64,000 bases of DNA, from positions 33,583,916 through 33,647,915 of the forward strand of contig OZ020612.1 in assembly GCA_963971575.1 (NCBI GenBank), given 5' to 3'. This stretch comes from Liopterus haemorrhoidalis (taxonomy: Eukaryota > Arthropoda > Insecta > Coleoptera > Dytiscidae). Both the position numbers and the translations under genes were made by a program. Of the stretch, positions 20,511-32,020 are shown piece by piece; position 1 is the stretch's first letter, and each line of letters starts with the position of its first letter. The notes beneath the pieces are model-generated. The model worked only from the letters and a program-made list of their open reading frames with translations, had not been told where the DNA came from and searched no databases.

Positions 20511-21488
20511 ATAGTATGCTCCATTAGAAGATATACATTTTTCCCATCTTTCAGACAATTTATGAATACCTCGCCAGTAGAACTCTTCCCCTTTCCCCAT
20601 TCCATTCATCTAGCCATTCTTTCACATTTTCATATGAACAAAAGTGCTGCTCGGCAAGTGCGTGACCCATCGATGCGAACAAGTGGTAATCTGAAGGGGC
20701 CAAGTCTGGTAAGTAAGCGGCATGGGGTAGCACTTCCCACTTGAGTGCATACAATGTGTTGCAAACTGCTTTTGCCTTATGTGATGCAGCGTTATCGTGA
20801 AGAAAGATTACCTTGTGCTGTCGTATTCTGGTCGTTTTATGAACCGCGAATGGTTCAATTCGATCAGTTGTTGTTGGTAGCGTTGAGTATTAACTGTTTC
20901 ACCAGGTTTTAACAATTCATAATAGACCACACCCTTTTGGTCCCACCAAGTACAGAGCATTGCCATTTTGCCAAAGCGATTCGGTGTTGCAGTTGATGTG
21001 GATGGTGAGCCTGGGTTCATCCATGATATTTTGCGTTTGGGATTTTCAAAATAAATCCATTTTTCCAAAATCAAAATTACACAAGTGTTTTTGCGTTTTT
21101 CCATCTGCCTCTCATTCAATGCATGTCGAACCCATCTGCCAACTTTCTGGATCTTACCCATCTCTCGTAGGCGATTGGAAACAGCTTTTTGACTAACGCC
21201 TAACTGCTCTGCTAGTTGTTTTTGTGATTGATTATCGTCTTCCTGTAGCAATGTTTCCAATTTTGTATCTTCATATTTTTTTGGAGGTTTTCCATGTCCT
21301 TTGTCTGTAAGATCAAAGTCACCACTTTTGAAACGCCGAAACCATCGTTCACACTTATCTTGCGATGGAGCATATTCATCATAAGTTTCTCGAAGCAGTC
21401 GGTATGATTCAGCAGCAGTTTTTTTCAAATGAAAACAAAACAGTAGTACTGTCCGCGAATGCTCTTTATTTGGCACAAAATTTGACAT
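20511..21488 (-). pseudogene. Mariner transposase (DD34D type), lacking the first catalytic Asp
   Basis: From the ATG at 21488 the protein reads MSNFVPNKEHSR and has the mariner paired-like DNA-binding half: RWFRRFKSGDFDLTDK, then QLAEQLGVSQKAVSNRL. The linker WVRHALNERQ... then runs through a local in-frame deletion into LEKWIYFENPKRK. The usual first motif GDEKW has become LEKW, so the catalytic Asp and about 18 preceding residues are missing. The middle (CTWWDQKGVVYYELLKPGET) is well kept. A frameshift near 20810 precedes ALKWEVLPHAAY and SPD-like PDLAPSDYHLF, which carries the last Asp, and the tail is out of frame. It is non-functional but only moderately old. Confidence 0.85.
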
Positions 21489-21601
21489 TTTTAACACAGT
21501 AAAACAAAACTATATGACCACTTTTCAAATTATAACCTATACGCATTTGACACTTAATGATAACTTAACCAAACGCCATAGTGTTGAAACTTTGAACTAT
21601 A

Positions 21602-22376
21602 GGGTAACTGCAGCGAATTTCGACTACCAAATTTATTTATTTTTTAATTTACGTACTATTCAATATTTTGGTTGGAAAGTGGTCCCAATCGATACCTCAT
21701 TCACTTATCTTTAGGTGCTAAATATTTTCACGATGAAACAAGCTGTTATTACAACTTAAGTTCGACATAAAAAAAATATGAAAAAAACGTTGATTTCAAA
21801 AAAGTGATGTTAATATCGACTACCCTAAAATTTTAAGATAATCAACGTTTCTTGTCTCTTTTACAATTTATTTAGGAAAAGGAATATAATAATAGAGACT
21901 TTTAGTAAGACGTGATTTTAACTGTCGTCAAATTAGGTAAGTGAAACATGCATGCATGTAATATCGACTAGTCCGTAGTAGCTTCATTTCTCTAGTCGAT
22001 ATTACCTGCAATCAAATCTGTTTTATTTAGCCTGTGATATTGTAATAAAATATTATGAAAATCAAATTTTACCAGCTAATATATATGTATTTGGATCAGT
22101 TCTTGTCAGTTTATTCAATGCAAAATATTTTGTTCAACTTTCCTTTGATAAACAACTGCTGATTAAAACCAATAAAAAAATATTTTAACACTTAAAAAAT
22201 ATAAATATCTACACTGTTCGTCTAACGAAATTCACACGTGGCTTAAAATAAAGTGAGGTTAGTTTTTCACATAAACATAGTGTTACGTTATACTACCGCT
22301 ATATGGCAGCAATTATTTAGAGAAATAATGGGATAGTCGAAATTACCTGCGTAGTCGAAATTCGCTGCAGTTACCC
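21602..22376. mobile_element. TA-flanked MITE nested in the mariner
   Basis: Perfect 25-bp inverted ends begin GGGTAACTGCAGCGAATT on both sides, with TA at 21600-21601 and 22377-22378. The short motif TCGACTA / TATCGACTA recurs several times inside in both orientations (for example 21957-21970 versus 21996-22010). No ORF is credible. This is a Tc1/mariner-type non-autonomous element with subterminal repeats; the host mariner resumes with no sequence lost. Confidence 0.85.
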
Positions 22377-22435
22377 TACACTCCGTTTGCGCGGCAAGTT
22401 TGAAAAAAATTCGAATTTCATACTTGTAGACCTGG

Positions 22436-24845
22436 TAAATTTTTGCGGTATAAATTAATATAGTTACGAACGCTCAAATAATATTTTCTCTAAATATGGC
22501 ATTAATATGATACCGGTACGTAGCATATTGGAAATAAAACTTGCCGATACGCCATATCAAATAGTTTGAGAAGCACTGGTTTTGACAAAATAACTAAATC
22601 AAACAAATATTTCTACAGAGAGAGCGACAAAGATTTCTACAGAAAGAGCGACAAATTTTGTAGGTGCTTGCTACGCTTTGGTGAGATGTTGATGTGGAAT
22701 ATCTGGATACGGTTTAAGCAAAGTTTCTTAGTCTCATGTCAAACAAATAATACCATCTGTGGCGCCCGCTCCCAACCTAAGTAAGGTAGGGTGGCTAGAC
22801 AGTCACACAAATGGTCTTCGCGGCGGCGAGTACGAAGGACCAGCAGAAGGCTGGAATATAGAATTGAAAAACGAGATGTGATACGGAGACGCACCGAGTT
22901 GAGCTCTTGGGGAAGACACGGATGACCGAGAGGAAAGGGAAGGGAATATAAACTCTTCTGCTCCTAGGGGCTGCTCTAGGAGCCTAACACAAAGGAAATG
23001 TTACCCCTATGTAGGGTGTAGACGGGTAAAATCCTAGGCCCACAAGTAATGACTATGGAGGAACCAAACCTAGAAAATCCCACGATGTTTCTGAAAACCC
23101 TAGCCAAGCGACAAACAATGCGGAAAACGTTGCTCGACACGATGTGTGTGTCACAGAAATAAAATACAGTACCACAAAAATAATATTATATAAAAAACTG
23201 ATAATATAACAAAAATTATTAATATTAAACAAAATACAGAATTACTAAAATTTAAATTCAAATAAATCAGCACTCGTGTTCAAGAGACCAGCGTGTGCGA
23301 ACAAAATGTACAAGTTACGCGCTGATGCGATAACATAATAGAATTATGTGATATAAAAATTATTAATAAACAATGAATTTGAATGTATGTAAAATTGGAA
23401 CAGACTTACAATAGATGTTTTCGGTCATAAATACATAGAATATTTATTCCCAACTTTACATATGTGGCACTGGTATCCCAAAAAACAGGTTCCTGGGTCC
23501 TCGGATGGTTCCATGGCAGATGTAGATGCACAAAAATTTAAATGATGACACCAAGAGGGTGTAAGATCACTTAAACCACGATAGAGACGCGTAATTTAAT
23601 TTTGAAACTGTTAATAATATTTCGGCAAGCGAAATATTCACATAGCAGGTCAGTATATGAATGATTTAGTGAAAAATTCATGTTGAATCCGACAGGTAGC
23701 GGCACTCAAAATTTTTTAAAAACAAAAAGTTTTTATGTTTTAAATAAAATAAAATTAAATTAATATAATAACAATAGCGGCCTTACAGGCGCGACACTAT
23801 CTATGTTATTATTTGTATGCTCTCTTTCTACGAGCCTAATAAACCCATAGAACGTGTGGCTCACGACTATTTTTTACAGGAACAAAAGAGAAAATTTTCA
23901 AAAATACAAATTGCGTACAATGTGTATATAGTATCAGGAATTTGTCAACTATCAGTTAATTTGTTAACTATATTAGGCGCGTTTTTTAAATACAGTAGTC
24001 TATTAGACGTTAGAGACGATATATTTAATGTTAATTTATGGATAATTCGTCTTTCTAAGTTTGGTTAAACCATATTTTAAACCTTCATCGCCACGTGACC
24101 CGCTGTAAAAATAGTCACGATGTGCCCTGTGGATCACGAGTACGTAAAAAAAAAAAATACAGTCGTGAGCGTGCGTGTCGTGAAATTTTATTTATGCAAC
24201 GTGAGTAATTGGGCGTGAGATAACATTTCATTATCGTGAGCGGGCGTGAACATGACACAAAATTTGCTCACTTGCCTATCTCTAGTATCTACTTTTGCGC
24301 CCCGTATTTGAGATCTCTGAAATGGTTGCTTGACATTCAGATGTAGATGAGCAAGATCTGATTTCGGGTGCAGTTTAGGTGAAGTAACTGGACCATATAA
24401 GATAGACCTTTCAATAAACTATACTATAGAGGTAACGACACCATGGTATGGTACATTTAATCTTTAATGTGGATTTGGATTTATCAGTATTACAATAAAC
24501 ATTATTTCTGATATTTGTCATAAAAGCTTGACGTACCACATAATGACAGTTTTCTAAATTCATTCATCTAGATGCAAGAATTAAAGCGGACCAGGGTTAT
24601 ACAGCTGTCAAATATACTATTGATCTTTGCTGAAATTCTATATTTCAATGTTCAAATACTGCTCTAAACTGTGAGAAACATCTGAATAAACATATTGTTA
24701 ACGCTGCTATAATAAACGCCCCAGAGTTCGATCGTTAATATCATCCCGAAATGTTAAACAAGGATGAAACAGAATTTGATTTGTATAACTGTTAGATTAT
24801 TATCATGCAGAGAACTTAAAACTTAGAATAAACACAATAAATTAT
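22436..24845. other. Unassigned region with a GC-richer block
   Basis: Bases 22757-23135 are markedly GC-richer than the surroundings and start with GGCGCCCGCTCCCAACC. About 1 kb downstream, near 23780, lies GGCGCGACACTATC. The flanking AATAATA...GGCGC blocks are roughly inverted relative to each other, suggesting element ends. I found no coding domain. The GGCGCCCG start resembles a primer-binding site of a small LTR/TRIM-type element, but no LTR pair was found. Short ORFs such as the one at 23817-24068 match nothing I know. A CGTGAGCG-rich stretch lies at 24090-24260. Confidence 0.3.
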
Positions 24846-26274
24846 ACAGAAATTGAATTACCCTAAATGTAAAAATGGAAACGGAATTAATGAGTAACCT
24901 CTATTGCTTTTCTTTTAGGGTTGATTTGCACTGTAGTCTGGTTGATCTTAAGGGTTTTGTAGCTATAACTAAGAAATCCTTACATCTTCATTCATGTGAC
25001 TGCTGTTTGTCTATCTATCTAGTTAGTCTGGTTAAACGGGCGAAATAAGAGAATTGGTATTTGGCGTGCACGAGTTCTTTGATCCACAAATAGTATATCC
25101 ACATTATTATATGAAAATTATATATATATATGCATGATCAAATTTTATTGTAACTACGCAAAGTTAAAGTGTTCTGCCAGAAAATAAGCGTTCCGGGTTA
25201 TCCTGACATAGTCATACTGAAAATATAATATGTAATGTTGATTTTAAGAACATGTCTCATTGCCAAAAGTGAAAACAGTTTTGGCACTACATGGCTGCAA
25301 AGTAGGAATGATGAAAATTAAAAATTTCTATAACTGGATGCCCGACACAGTTACCCGGTTACTAGCCGGCTAGTACCCATTACTAATTAATTTCCCGGTA
25401 CTCGTTACTTATTCACTATCCGTGAATTACCCGTTAACTACCTGCTACCGGTTACCCGTTAAACACCCACAACTCGGTAACTACCCGCTACTCGTGAATT
25501 ACTTATTAGATTATCCTTGAATATTTATTCAACTAATTAAATAATACAATTGAAAAAGGGGGAATTTCAACTTTCGGTAACGTTTTTTCTTGAAGATTAA
25601 CATGGGAGAGTAGTTTAGTTTCATCCGCGCAACATTCTAAAACTACAGTAAAATGAGTTTTCCGGGATCTTCTTTTTATAGACAGATAATGGGTAATGGG
25701 TAGATATCAGGTAGCGGGTATTTAAAATATGAACCAGATACAATCTGAACGGGTCGGATAGCAGGTACCCGGGTACCCATTAGTGATGCGCGCGTGCCAT
25801 GAAATTTCCTTGTCACGTTGTTCACGACGAAAACGTGAGTGAACGAGATATAAAGTTTTCCCATTGATTAATAGTCCACCGTGTGTTAACACAGCCCGTG
25901 TTTATGTTAAATGATCTGCAATGTGTATTGTGTTAGGTTAGGTTAATTTTCGGGGGTTGTTTTTGTATAGGGGGGGGGGGGGTTAATTGTCAGGGGAGTT
26001 TGTTGCACGGTGGGTTAATTGTCAGGGAGTTTTTGAGGGGGGTTTATGTCCGGGGGTATTTGTCCAGAGGGTGTGTGTCCTAGAACCATCTGTGACATGT
26101 TCTACTTTGGATAATTAACAAAATTTATCCACTCCATTTGTTTATCTATGTTTGCTGGAAAACTATCACAAAGAAATGAAATAAAAATATATTGCGACGC
26201 CTCTGAATTATCGTTGCTAAACACAACTTCAAGTAAAAATTTAATAATTTTCCTTTTTTTTAATGCAAGCACTA

Positions 26275-26490
26275 TGGTCTATGTTAGCTTAGAAAAGTTT
26301 ACAGCCTAAAAAAGGAGCTGTTTGCCCTTGCTTTGGATTGGTTTAGAACATCATCCCTATTACAATGTTAAAATATTGTTTTTAGTCCAAGTTGACAGAT
26401 GTTCAGTGTCGTACATTGTATTTCATAATATCATTGTCTTCGAGCACAGCTTATTATCCGAGAACATCGAAATATATATTATCTATAAGG
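26275..26490 (+). repeat. Dispersed repeat, copy A (GGAGCTGTTTG family)
   Basis: The block around GGAGCTGTTTGCCCTTG, then GGTTTAGAACA and TTACAATGTTAAAATATTG, reappears as a complement at about 37850-38010. The two copies are roughly 85-90% alike by eye over ~180 bp. It has no ORF of note. It is an unclassified interspersed repeat. Confidence 0.65.
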
Positions 26491-26596
26491 TATATTTTGT
26501 TATTATTTACATATTTAGACTTTTATTTATATTCTTGGCCTAGATTTTATGTACAATTTATGTAATTTGTTTTTACACAGTTATATATATTTATTA

Positions 26597-26672
26597 GCCG
26601 ACCGGCGTAGCGTAGTGGTAACACATGTGCTCTGCGTTGCGAAGGTCTCGGGTTCGAATCCCGTTCAGGCAT
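26597..26672 (+). repeat. tRNA-derived SINE head, copy 1
   Basis: A box A-like TAGCGTAGTGGTAACAC and a perfect box B GGTTCGAATCC are spaced as in a tRNA, and the unit ends in TTCAGGCAT. The acceptor ends do not pair well and the same unit recurs at 27796, so it is a tRNA-derived repeat and not a functional tRNA gene. It is followed by a body (GGAAATTTTCTCAAAT...) different from that of copy 2. Pol III transcription is plausible. Confidence 0.72.
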
Positions 26673-27795
26673 GGAAATTTTCTCAAATAAAAAATTGTCC
26701 TGGCTAATTGCCACAGCAGCAAAGGCCATAAAATTAATATATATATATATATATATATCTCGTTCACTCACGTTTTCGTCGTGAACAACGTGACAAGGAA
26801 ATTTCATGGCACGCGCGCATCACTAATAGGTACCCGGGTACCTGCTATCCGACCCGTTCAGATTGTATCTGGTTCATATTTTAAATACCCGCTACCTGAT
26901 ATCTACCCATTACCCATTATCTGTCTATAAAAAGAAGATCCCGGAAAACTCATTTTACTGCAGTTTTAGAATGTTGCGCGGATGAAACTAAACTACTCTC
27001 CCATGTTAATCTTCAAGAAAAAACGTTACCGAAAGTTGAAATTCCCCCTTTTTCAATTGTATTATTTAATTAGTTGAATAAATATTCAAGGATAATCTAA
27101 TAAGTAATTCACGAGTAGCGGGTAGTTACCGAGTTGTGAGTGTTTAACGGGTAACCGGTAGCAGGTATTTAACGGGTATTTCACGGATAGTGAATAAGTA
27201 ACGAGTACCGGGAAATTAATAGTAATGGGTACTAGCCGGCTAGTAACCGGGTAACTGTGTCGGGCATCCAGTTATAGAAATTTTTAATTTTCATCATTCC
27301 TACTTTGCAGCCATGTAGTGCCAAAACTGTTTTCACTTTTGGCAATGAGACATGTTCTTAAAATCAACATTACATATTATAAAATATTCTGGTATTACAT
27401 ATTATATTTTCAGTATGTCTATGTCAGGATAATCCGGAACGCTTATTTTCTGACAAAACACTTTAACTTTGCGTAGTTACAATAAAATTTGATCATGCAT
27501 ATATATATATATATAATTTTCATATAATAATGTGGATATACTATTTGTGGATCAAAAAACTCGCACACGCCAAATACCAATTCTCTTATTTCGCCCGTTT
27601 AACCAGACTAACTAGATAGATAGACAAACAGCAGGCACATGAATGAAGATGTAAGGATTTCTTAGTTATAGCTACGAAACCCTTAAGATCAACCAGACTA
27701 CAGTGCAAATCAACCCTAAAAGAAAAGCAATAGAGGTTACTCATTAATTCCATTTCCATTTTTCCATTTAGGATAATTCAATTTCTGTCAGATTT

Positions 27796-27975
27796 CGACC
27801 GGCGTAGCGTAGTGGTAACACATGTGCTCTGCGTTGCGAAGGTCTCGGGTTCGAATCCCGTTCAGGCATGCCGTTTTTATTTATAGACTGAGGATGACTG
27901 GATTTACCAGTCGAAACGTCTCTTAATATTTTATTAATAAACTTTTGACGAGTATTCAAGAATTTTTATTTCTTC
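27796..27975 (+). repeat. tRNA-derived SINE head fused to a Penelope-type end
   Basis: The tRNA-like head (27796-27869) is almost identical to the copy at 26597. It runs straight into a Penelope-like terminal segment (27880-27975) with CTGAGGATGACTGG, CCAGTCGAAACGTCTC and TTTTGACGAGTA. The same terminal segment sits next to the GIY-YIG ORF at 50800-50890. Whether this is a composite SINE or a chance adjacency cannot be told from one copy. Confidence 0.6.
27888..27922 (+). ncRNA. Hammerhead-like ribozyme motif (Penelope type), candidate
   Basis: The core reads CTGAGGA, one extra T, a 6-bp stem GACTGG / CCAGTC with a 5-nt loop, then GAAAC and GTC. This is the arrangement of a minimal hammerhead (CUGANGA, stem II, GAAA, then GUC), except for the extra T next to stem II. 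Penelope-like elements are known to carry such motifs. Cleavage activity is not shown by sequence alone, and the bulged base may weaken it. Confidence 0.45.
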
Positions 27976-27976
27976 T

Positions 27977-28009
<33 letters not shown>

Positions 28010-28016
<7 letters not shown>

Positions 28017-28160
28017 CGAAAGAAGGTTCTTGACGAAATTAATATGGGTATTTAATAAAATTCTTATTTCATAATCTTCATATATTTATTAAAAACATTT
28101 ATCGAGACGTTTCGATTGGTAATCCAATCCTCAGTCTAATATTATTGTCAAATGTATAAA
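28010..28160 (-). repeat. Second Penelope-type end, opposite orientation
   Basis: On the minus strand, CTGAGGATTGG, loop, CCAATCGAAACGTCTC (28135-28104) and a terminal TTCGTCAAGAACC block resemble the ends at 27888 and 50854. It faces the first copy tail to tail across an AT dinucleotide tract. No ORF remains. Confidence 0.6.
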
Positions 28161-31100
28161 ATAATGTATTTTCACATTAAAATGTTTGGAACGGACAGGA
28201 ACGGTTGGCCGAACGGTCTGTCCTATACTGACGAATTCAACAACTTAGATCTTAACGCTAACGAGACCGAATACTGTCTCATCTTGTCTTCAGAGAGACG
28301 TGTCTTTTTATAAAACATTTCTAGGCATTTCTAGGAAGAAAGGTTTAAGCCTTGTTCAAGAAATTCTAGTGTTCAAAGTTATTAAGCAATAACTCTTAAC
28401 AAATGTATCCTTGAACAATGAACCAGTTAAATATATATTTCTAAAGTTACGTGTTGTAAACGTAAGATTTCTAATTTTTATTTTATTATCTGAATTCTTA
28501 AAGAATGTTATTTTAAATACCCCTTGTAAAATTATAAAAAAAAACGATGGCAACCCTTTTTCAAAGAAATTTTCGCGATGGGTGATTTGTGAAAGTTTGG
28601 TTCTTGTTCCAGCAGTCTAAACGATTCGGTACAGTACATCATCTTTAATGACGTTAAACAGGTTCCCGGATTTTGTATAAAGATTAAACTGCAATAGGAA
28701 TGGGATATTCACTGTCCTGTATATTCTTTACACGTTGATTTTGCATAAGTTAGTAAGATATTTAAAATAATTTTTACAAAGCGGCACAGTAAAGTCGCAG
28801 ATTTCACTGCGCCAGTAGGGATGTGTCTATTTTGTATTTCGAAAAATTCGTATGTAACTTAACGTCTAATAATTTTAATGCGAATTCAGATTCAAGACAG
28901 TCAGTCTTACAAGTTAACAATTATTTTTGTTGTCTTATTACAAGTTGAACATAATGTAATATGATTCTAATGTTTAGTAAAGTACAGCATCATCTTTATC
29001 CGTGGTATCCGCTGCCAGCACAGTGTTATGTTAACGAGAGAACTTGTATATGTTGAACTGAACTTGTTATTATGTATTATTATTTTGTACGGCACAATGC
29101 CTAGTTTCAGAGTTTTTCAGATCGCGACTAGCGCTCTCTGTCATAACCTAACGACAACTGTTGCGACCGAGTCGTAGTCGTAGTTTAGACCCATCACTGA
29201 CGCGGCGTGTCTTATTACAAAGGGATACATTCGTCTTGGAAGAGATAGGTTCCTGATAAGGCCCACATAAAATGTTAACAGGAGGATCCCTATGTACAAG
29301 ACGTCTTCGTGAATCTTGTACATGAGGGGGGGGGGGGCGTATCGTGTGGTTACCAGCGCGCAGTAAAATCACGGAGGAGTCCCTAGCGAGTAGAATGCCT
29401 AAACGGCAGCGTGCATGGGAAGCAAAAGGCTTAGTAGCCAACTAATTGCTAAGTTAATCAGCTTGCTACCTTACCAGAATTGCAGCTGAATGTACATGTA
29501 CATTGATGTTGTATAGGTCAATCCTTATCACTGTGGGGCAACTATTATTTAAAGCAGATACCATACAAGCATATTTTAGGTTCCAAGCCAAGCGGGTGTA
29601 ATAGGATTCAGGGTTGGCCGATTCAGAGCAAAGCGGCAATGCGCAGCGGCAGATTCTCAAGTCTTTGAACTTGGAATTACCAAAATTGTTACAAACACAG
29701 TAATGCTCTTATACAGCTGATGATTATGATAGATAAATATAGCACCAAACACCAAGTCAGCTACTAAAGGGTATGCTGAGGTGCTACAGCAAGATTACGG
29801 TTACTCGTGGTAGCGCTTACGTAATACCCCGTCAAAACTTGGATCTAAAAAAGCAACTAAAAAGATAAGTAATTAGAATATGTGAGAATAAAAATACTTA
29901 TCTATTAATGCTGGATTGACGTGAGAGCCAAGTAGAGATGTGGTGCTGGAGGCCTGATGTACACTGTCCTCGAGGGGTGTGTGCAACGACAATTTTTAGT
30001 AAAATCTGTAGAAAAACTTTTTGTCTGCAAGGAGTGTTATTTGTACAAAATTTTATTGCTGATGTAAAATACATTTGCTGATAACGTGCAGACTTGATTG
30101 AAAATGAATTCCAACCGGTCGACTAGCGAAGGCAGTGGCGTAGAAGCTATGAGGCAGTTTGCCTTAAAGCGGCTGTGTGCGTTGTCCAAACAACAACTTT
30201 TTATGGTAGCCGAGACCGTCTGCTTTCTGGGTCTTGTGAAGTACGCCCCATATTGCCGAATTATGTAGATATATGTTTATTTTTTTAGGAATGATATGTT
30301 TTTCAGTCTCAGTACTTTTCTTATGAGCGCATAAAAGGATTATATTGGCGTGTCACAGCTTAATTATCTAGATTTAGCCGATTGACCATAATATCTCAAC
30401 TACAGATACATGAGAGACTCTTTAAGGGCTCCTTGGTTAGATGTACTTCCGAAATACAAAAATAATCCAATTTTCCATTTAAATAAAAATAATCTGTAAG
30501 AATTCTTCCTTTTTCATACGAAATCCTAAAAAACTCTACATTTTTGTAGAAAGGTATGAAAAGACTTTTTGGTACTTGATTTGTCACATTACAAGTATAG
30601 AAAACTTCAAAGGAAGCATCACATCTTTTCAAAATGATAATAGATTTACTCAAAGCAACTTATGTACATGTTCACTTTGCTTTCAATACTTATGCTATTT
30701 TCGGTTCTGCTTGATAAATCATTTTTCCTAAAACGGAATTTGAAGTATATTTGATAATAAAAGAATATAAAAAATAAAATAAATCAAATTTAAAAATATG
30801 AACATTAAAAAATAATAACAAAGTTTGTATCCCACAAGGATCGAAATGTTTTCAATTTTATATATATATTTTTTTTTTGTAACTTATTTATGGTAGAAAT
30901 TTTACACTTTCCAACTTGTCACCAAACATTTTCATGGATGTTCCCTAGAGTTTTCGATAAAAACTTGCCAAACATGTCAGGAGAACAAATAATTTCTATT
31001 TTAGCTTTTGTTTCTTTGATTACAGAGATTAAATTTTCAGTAGTTTCTAACAGGTTTAATGCTGAACTTTACAAAGTATATAAGTAGTTTAAAAGTCCAT

Positions 31101-31400
31101 GGACTTATATAGTCAGATTTAACATAAAACTTCACTTTGAAGTACGATCTTTAGATTTATAATATACATATTTTGTTTTTTTTTTTTTCCGAATGTTCCG
31201 GTATTTTTTGTTTCAATGTGTTGCGGTCCGGTATTATATTCAGTTGTAGTGAACTTTTAATGTCTAGGGACTATTGATAACATTTATGTAAAACGAACTC
31301 AATTTTTATGCAGTTTCTATTGGATGAGATTATTTAATTGGGGTTTTGAAGTTAATAATAAATCAAAAAATGACAACAAAATTAGTATTTTATTTATAAA
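28161..31400. other. Long region without recognisable genes
   Basis: I see no protein domain, transposon end pair or structural RNA here. There is a G-run of 12 at about 29326-29337. Several short ORFs on both strands (for example 29148-29441 minus) have no recognisable motif. The segment 29100-29440 is GC-richer and could be an old exon or element fragment. Confidence 0.4.
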
Positions 31401-31429
31401 TGTCAAAATAATAATAATATTAATAACAA

Positions 31430-31690
31430 CCAAACTTAATGGGAAAAATGACCCTGCTTATTTTTCTATTCGTGGTTAAATTTATGACAGCGCCACGCGG
31501 AATTGATCATGAATGCTCATACTATCTCTATATTTTGTTTTAAATACACTCATTATTGAAAATCCGGTCTCACAGAGGTAAGTTGTGTAAAAAAGAAGTA
31601 GGTTCTTTATGGCAATTTTTGAGAGATCAGGATATTCTGTTTTAACTGTTACCCAAAAAGATGCGAGTGACTAATTTTCATTTTCGGAGC
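31430..31690 (-). pseudogene. hAT transposase dimerisation-domain relic (ZBED/SCAND3-like)
   Basis: On the minus strand from about 31682, the residues FWVTVKTEYPDLSKIAIKN, then TTYLCETGFSIMSVFKTKYR and a DQFRVALS block match the C-terminus of hAT-derived proteins such as SCAND3/ZBED relatives. Stop codons follow immediately after ALS. No element ends were found. The region is a decayed fragment of a domain family also seen at 40.0-40.8 kb, but not the same copy. Confidence 0.72.
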
Positions 31691-31754
31691 TTGCGTTCAA
31701 GTCTTCGTCAACTGCGAGTTCCAATTTATTTTCTATGTAAAAATATTTTAGTCA

Positions 31755-32020
<266 letters not shown>

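Larger units (their letters stand above)
20421..22435 (-). mobile_element. Irritans-type mariner carrying a nested MITE
   Basis: Inverted ends share CAGGTCTACAAGTATGAAAT (left from 20421, right to 22435) and are flanked by TA (20419-20420 and 22436-22437). A minus-strand transposase pseudogene occupies the left half. The right half is lengthened by an unrelated 775-bp TA-flanked element at 21602-22376. Without it the mariner would be about 1.24 kb, a normal size for this family. Confidence 0.85.
25853..26756. other. Spacer of the inverted duplication
   Basis: This holds a G-rich tract (GGGGGGGGGGGG near 25971-25982 and GGGGG-rich TTAATTGTC repeats up to 26080), a dispersed repeat at 26275-26490, and a tRNA-headed repeat at 26597-26672. 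It shows no protein-coding signal. Confidence 0.5.
24846..27788. repeat. Large inverted duplication with ~1-kb arms
   Basis: Bases 24846-25852 and the complement of about 26757-27788 align along their whole length with few differences. The right arm has a ~25-bp extra piece near 27380-27405. The spacer is about 900 bp. Each arm contains, from outside in, the element with TTTTAGGGTT and TCTATCTATC motifs, an AT microsatellite with GCATGATCAA, and a TACCCG-motif MITE copy. The arms end at an AT dinucleotide run on the right-inner side. Confidence 0.85.

Noticed and set aside
22757..22780. Retroviral-type primer-binding site (GGCGCCCG) and hence an LTR element.
   Set aside because: No pair of long terminal repeats and no gag/pol motif were found around it.
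23817..24068. 83-codon ORF with a hydrophobic stretch.
   Set aside because: AT-rich composition alone yields such ORFs; no recognised motif and no neighbour to support it.
26597..26672. Functional tRNA gene.
   Set aside because: Box A and B are good, but acceptor and anticodon stems do not pair properly, and a repeat copy with a different body is nearby. It is better called a SINE head.
26547..27959. Short minus-strand ORFs containing PERDSNPRPSQRR (26807-26547 and 27959-27768).
   Set aside because: These are antisense translations of the tRNA-like box A/box B unit and recur with it. They are a well-known false ORF type and not a protein.
29148..29441. 97-codon minus-strand ORF with proline- and arginine-rich text, plus an overlapping 60-codon ORF.
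   Set aside because: No domain, a homopolymer G-run within it, and no splice or start context. I cannot support coding.
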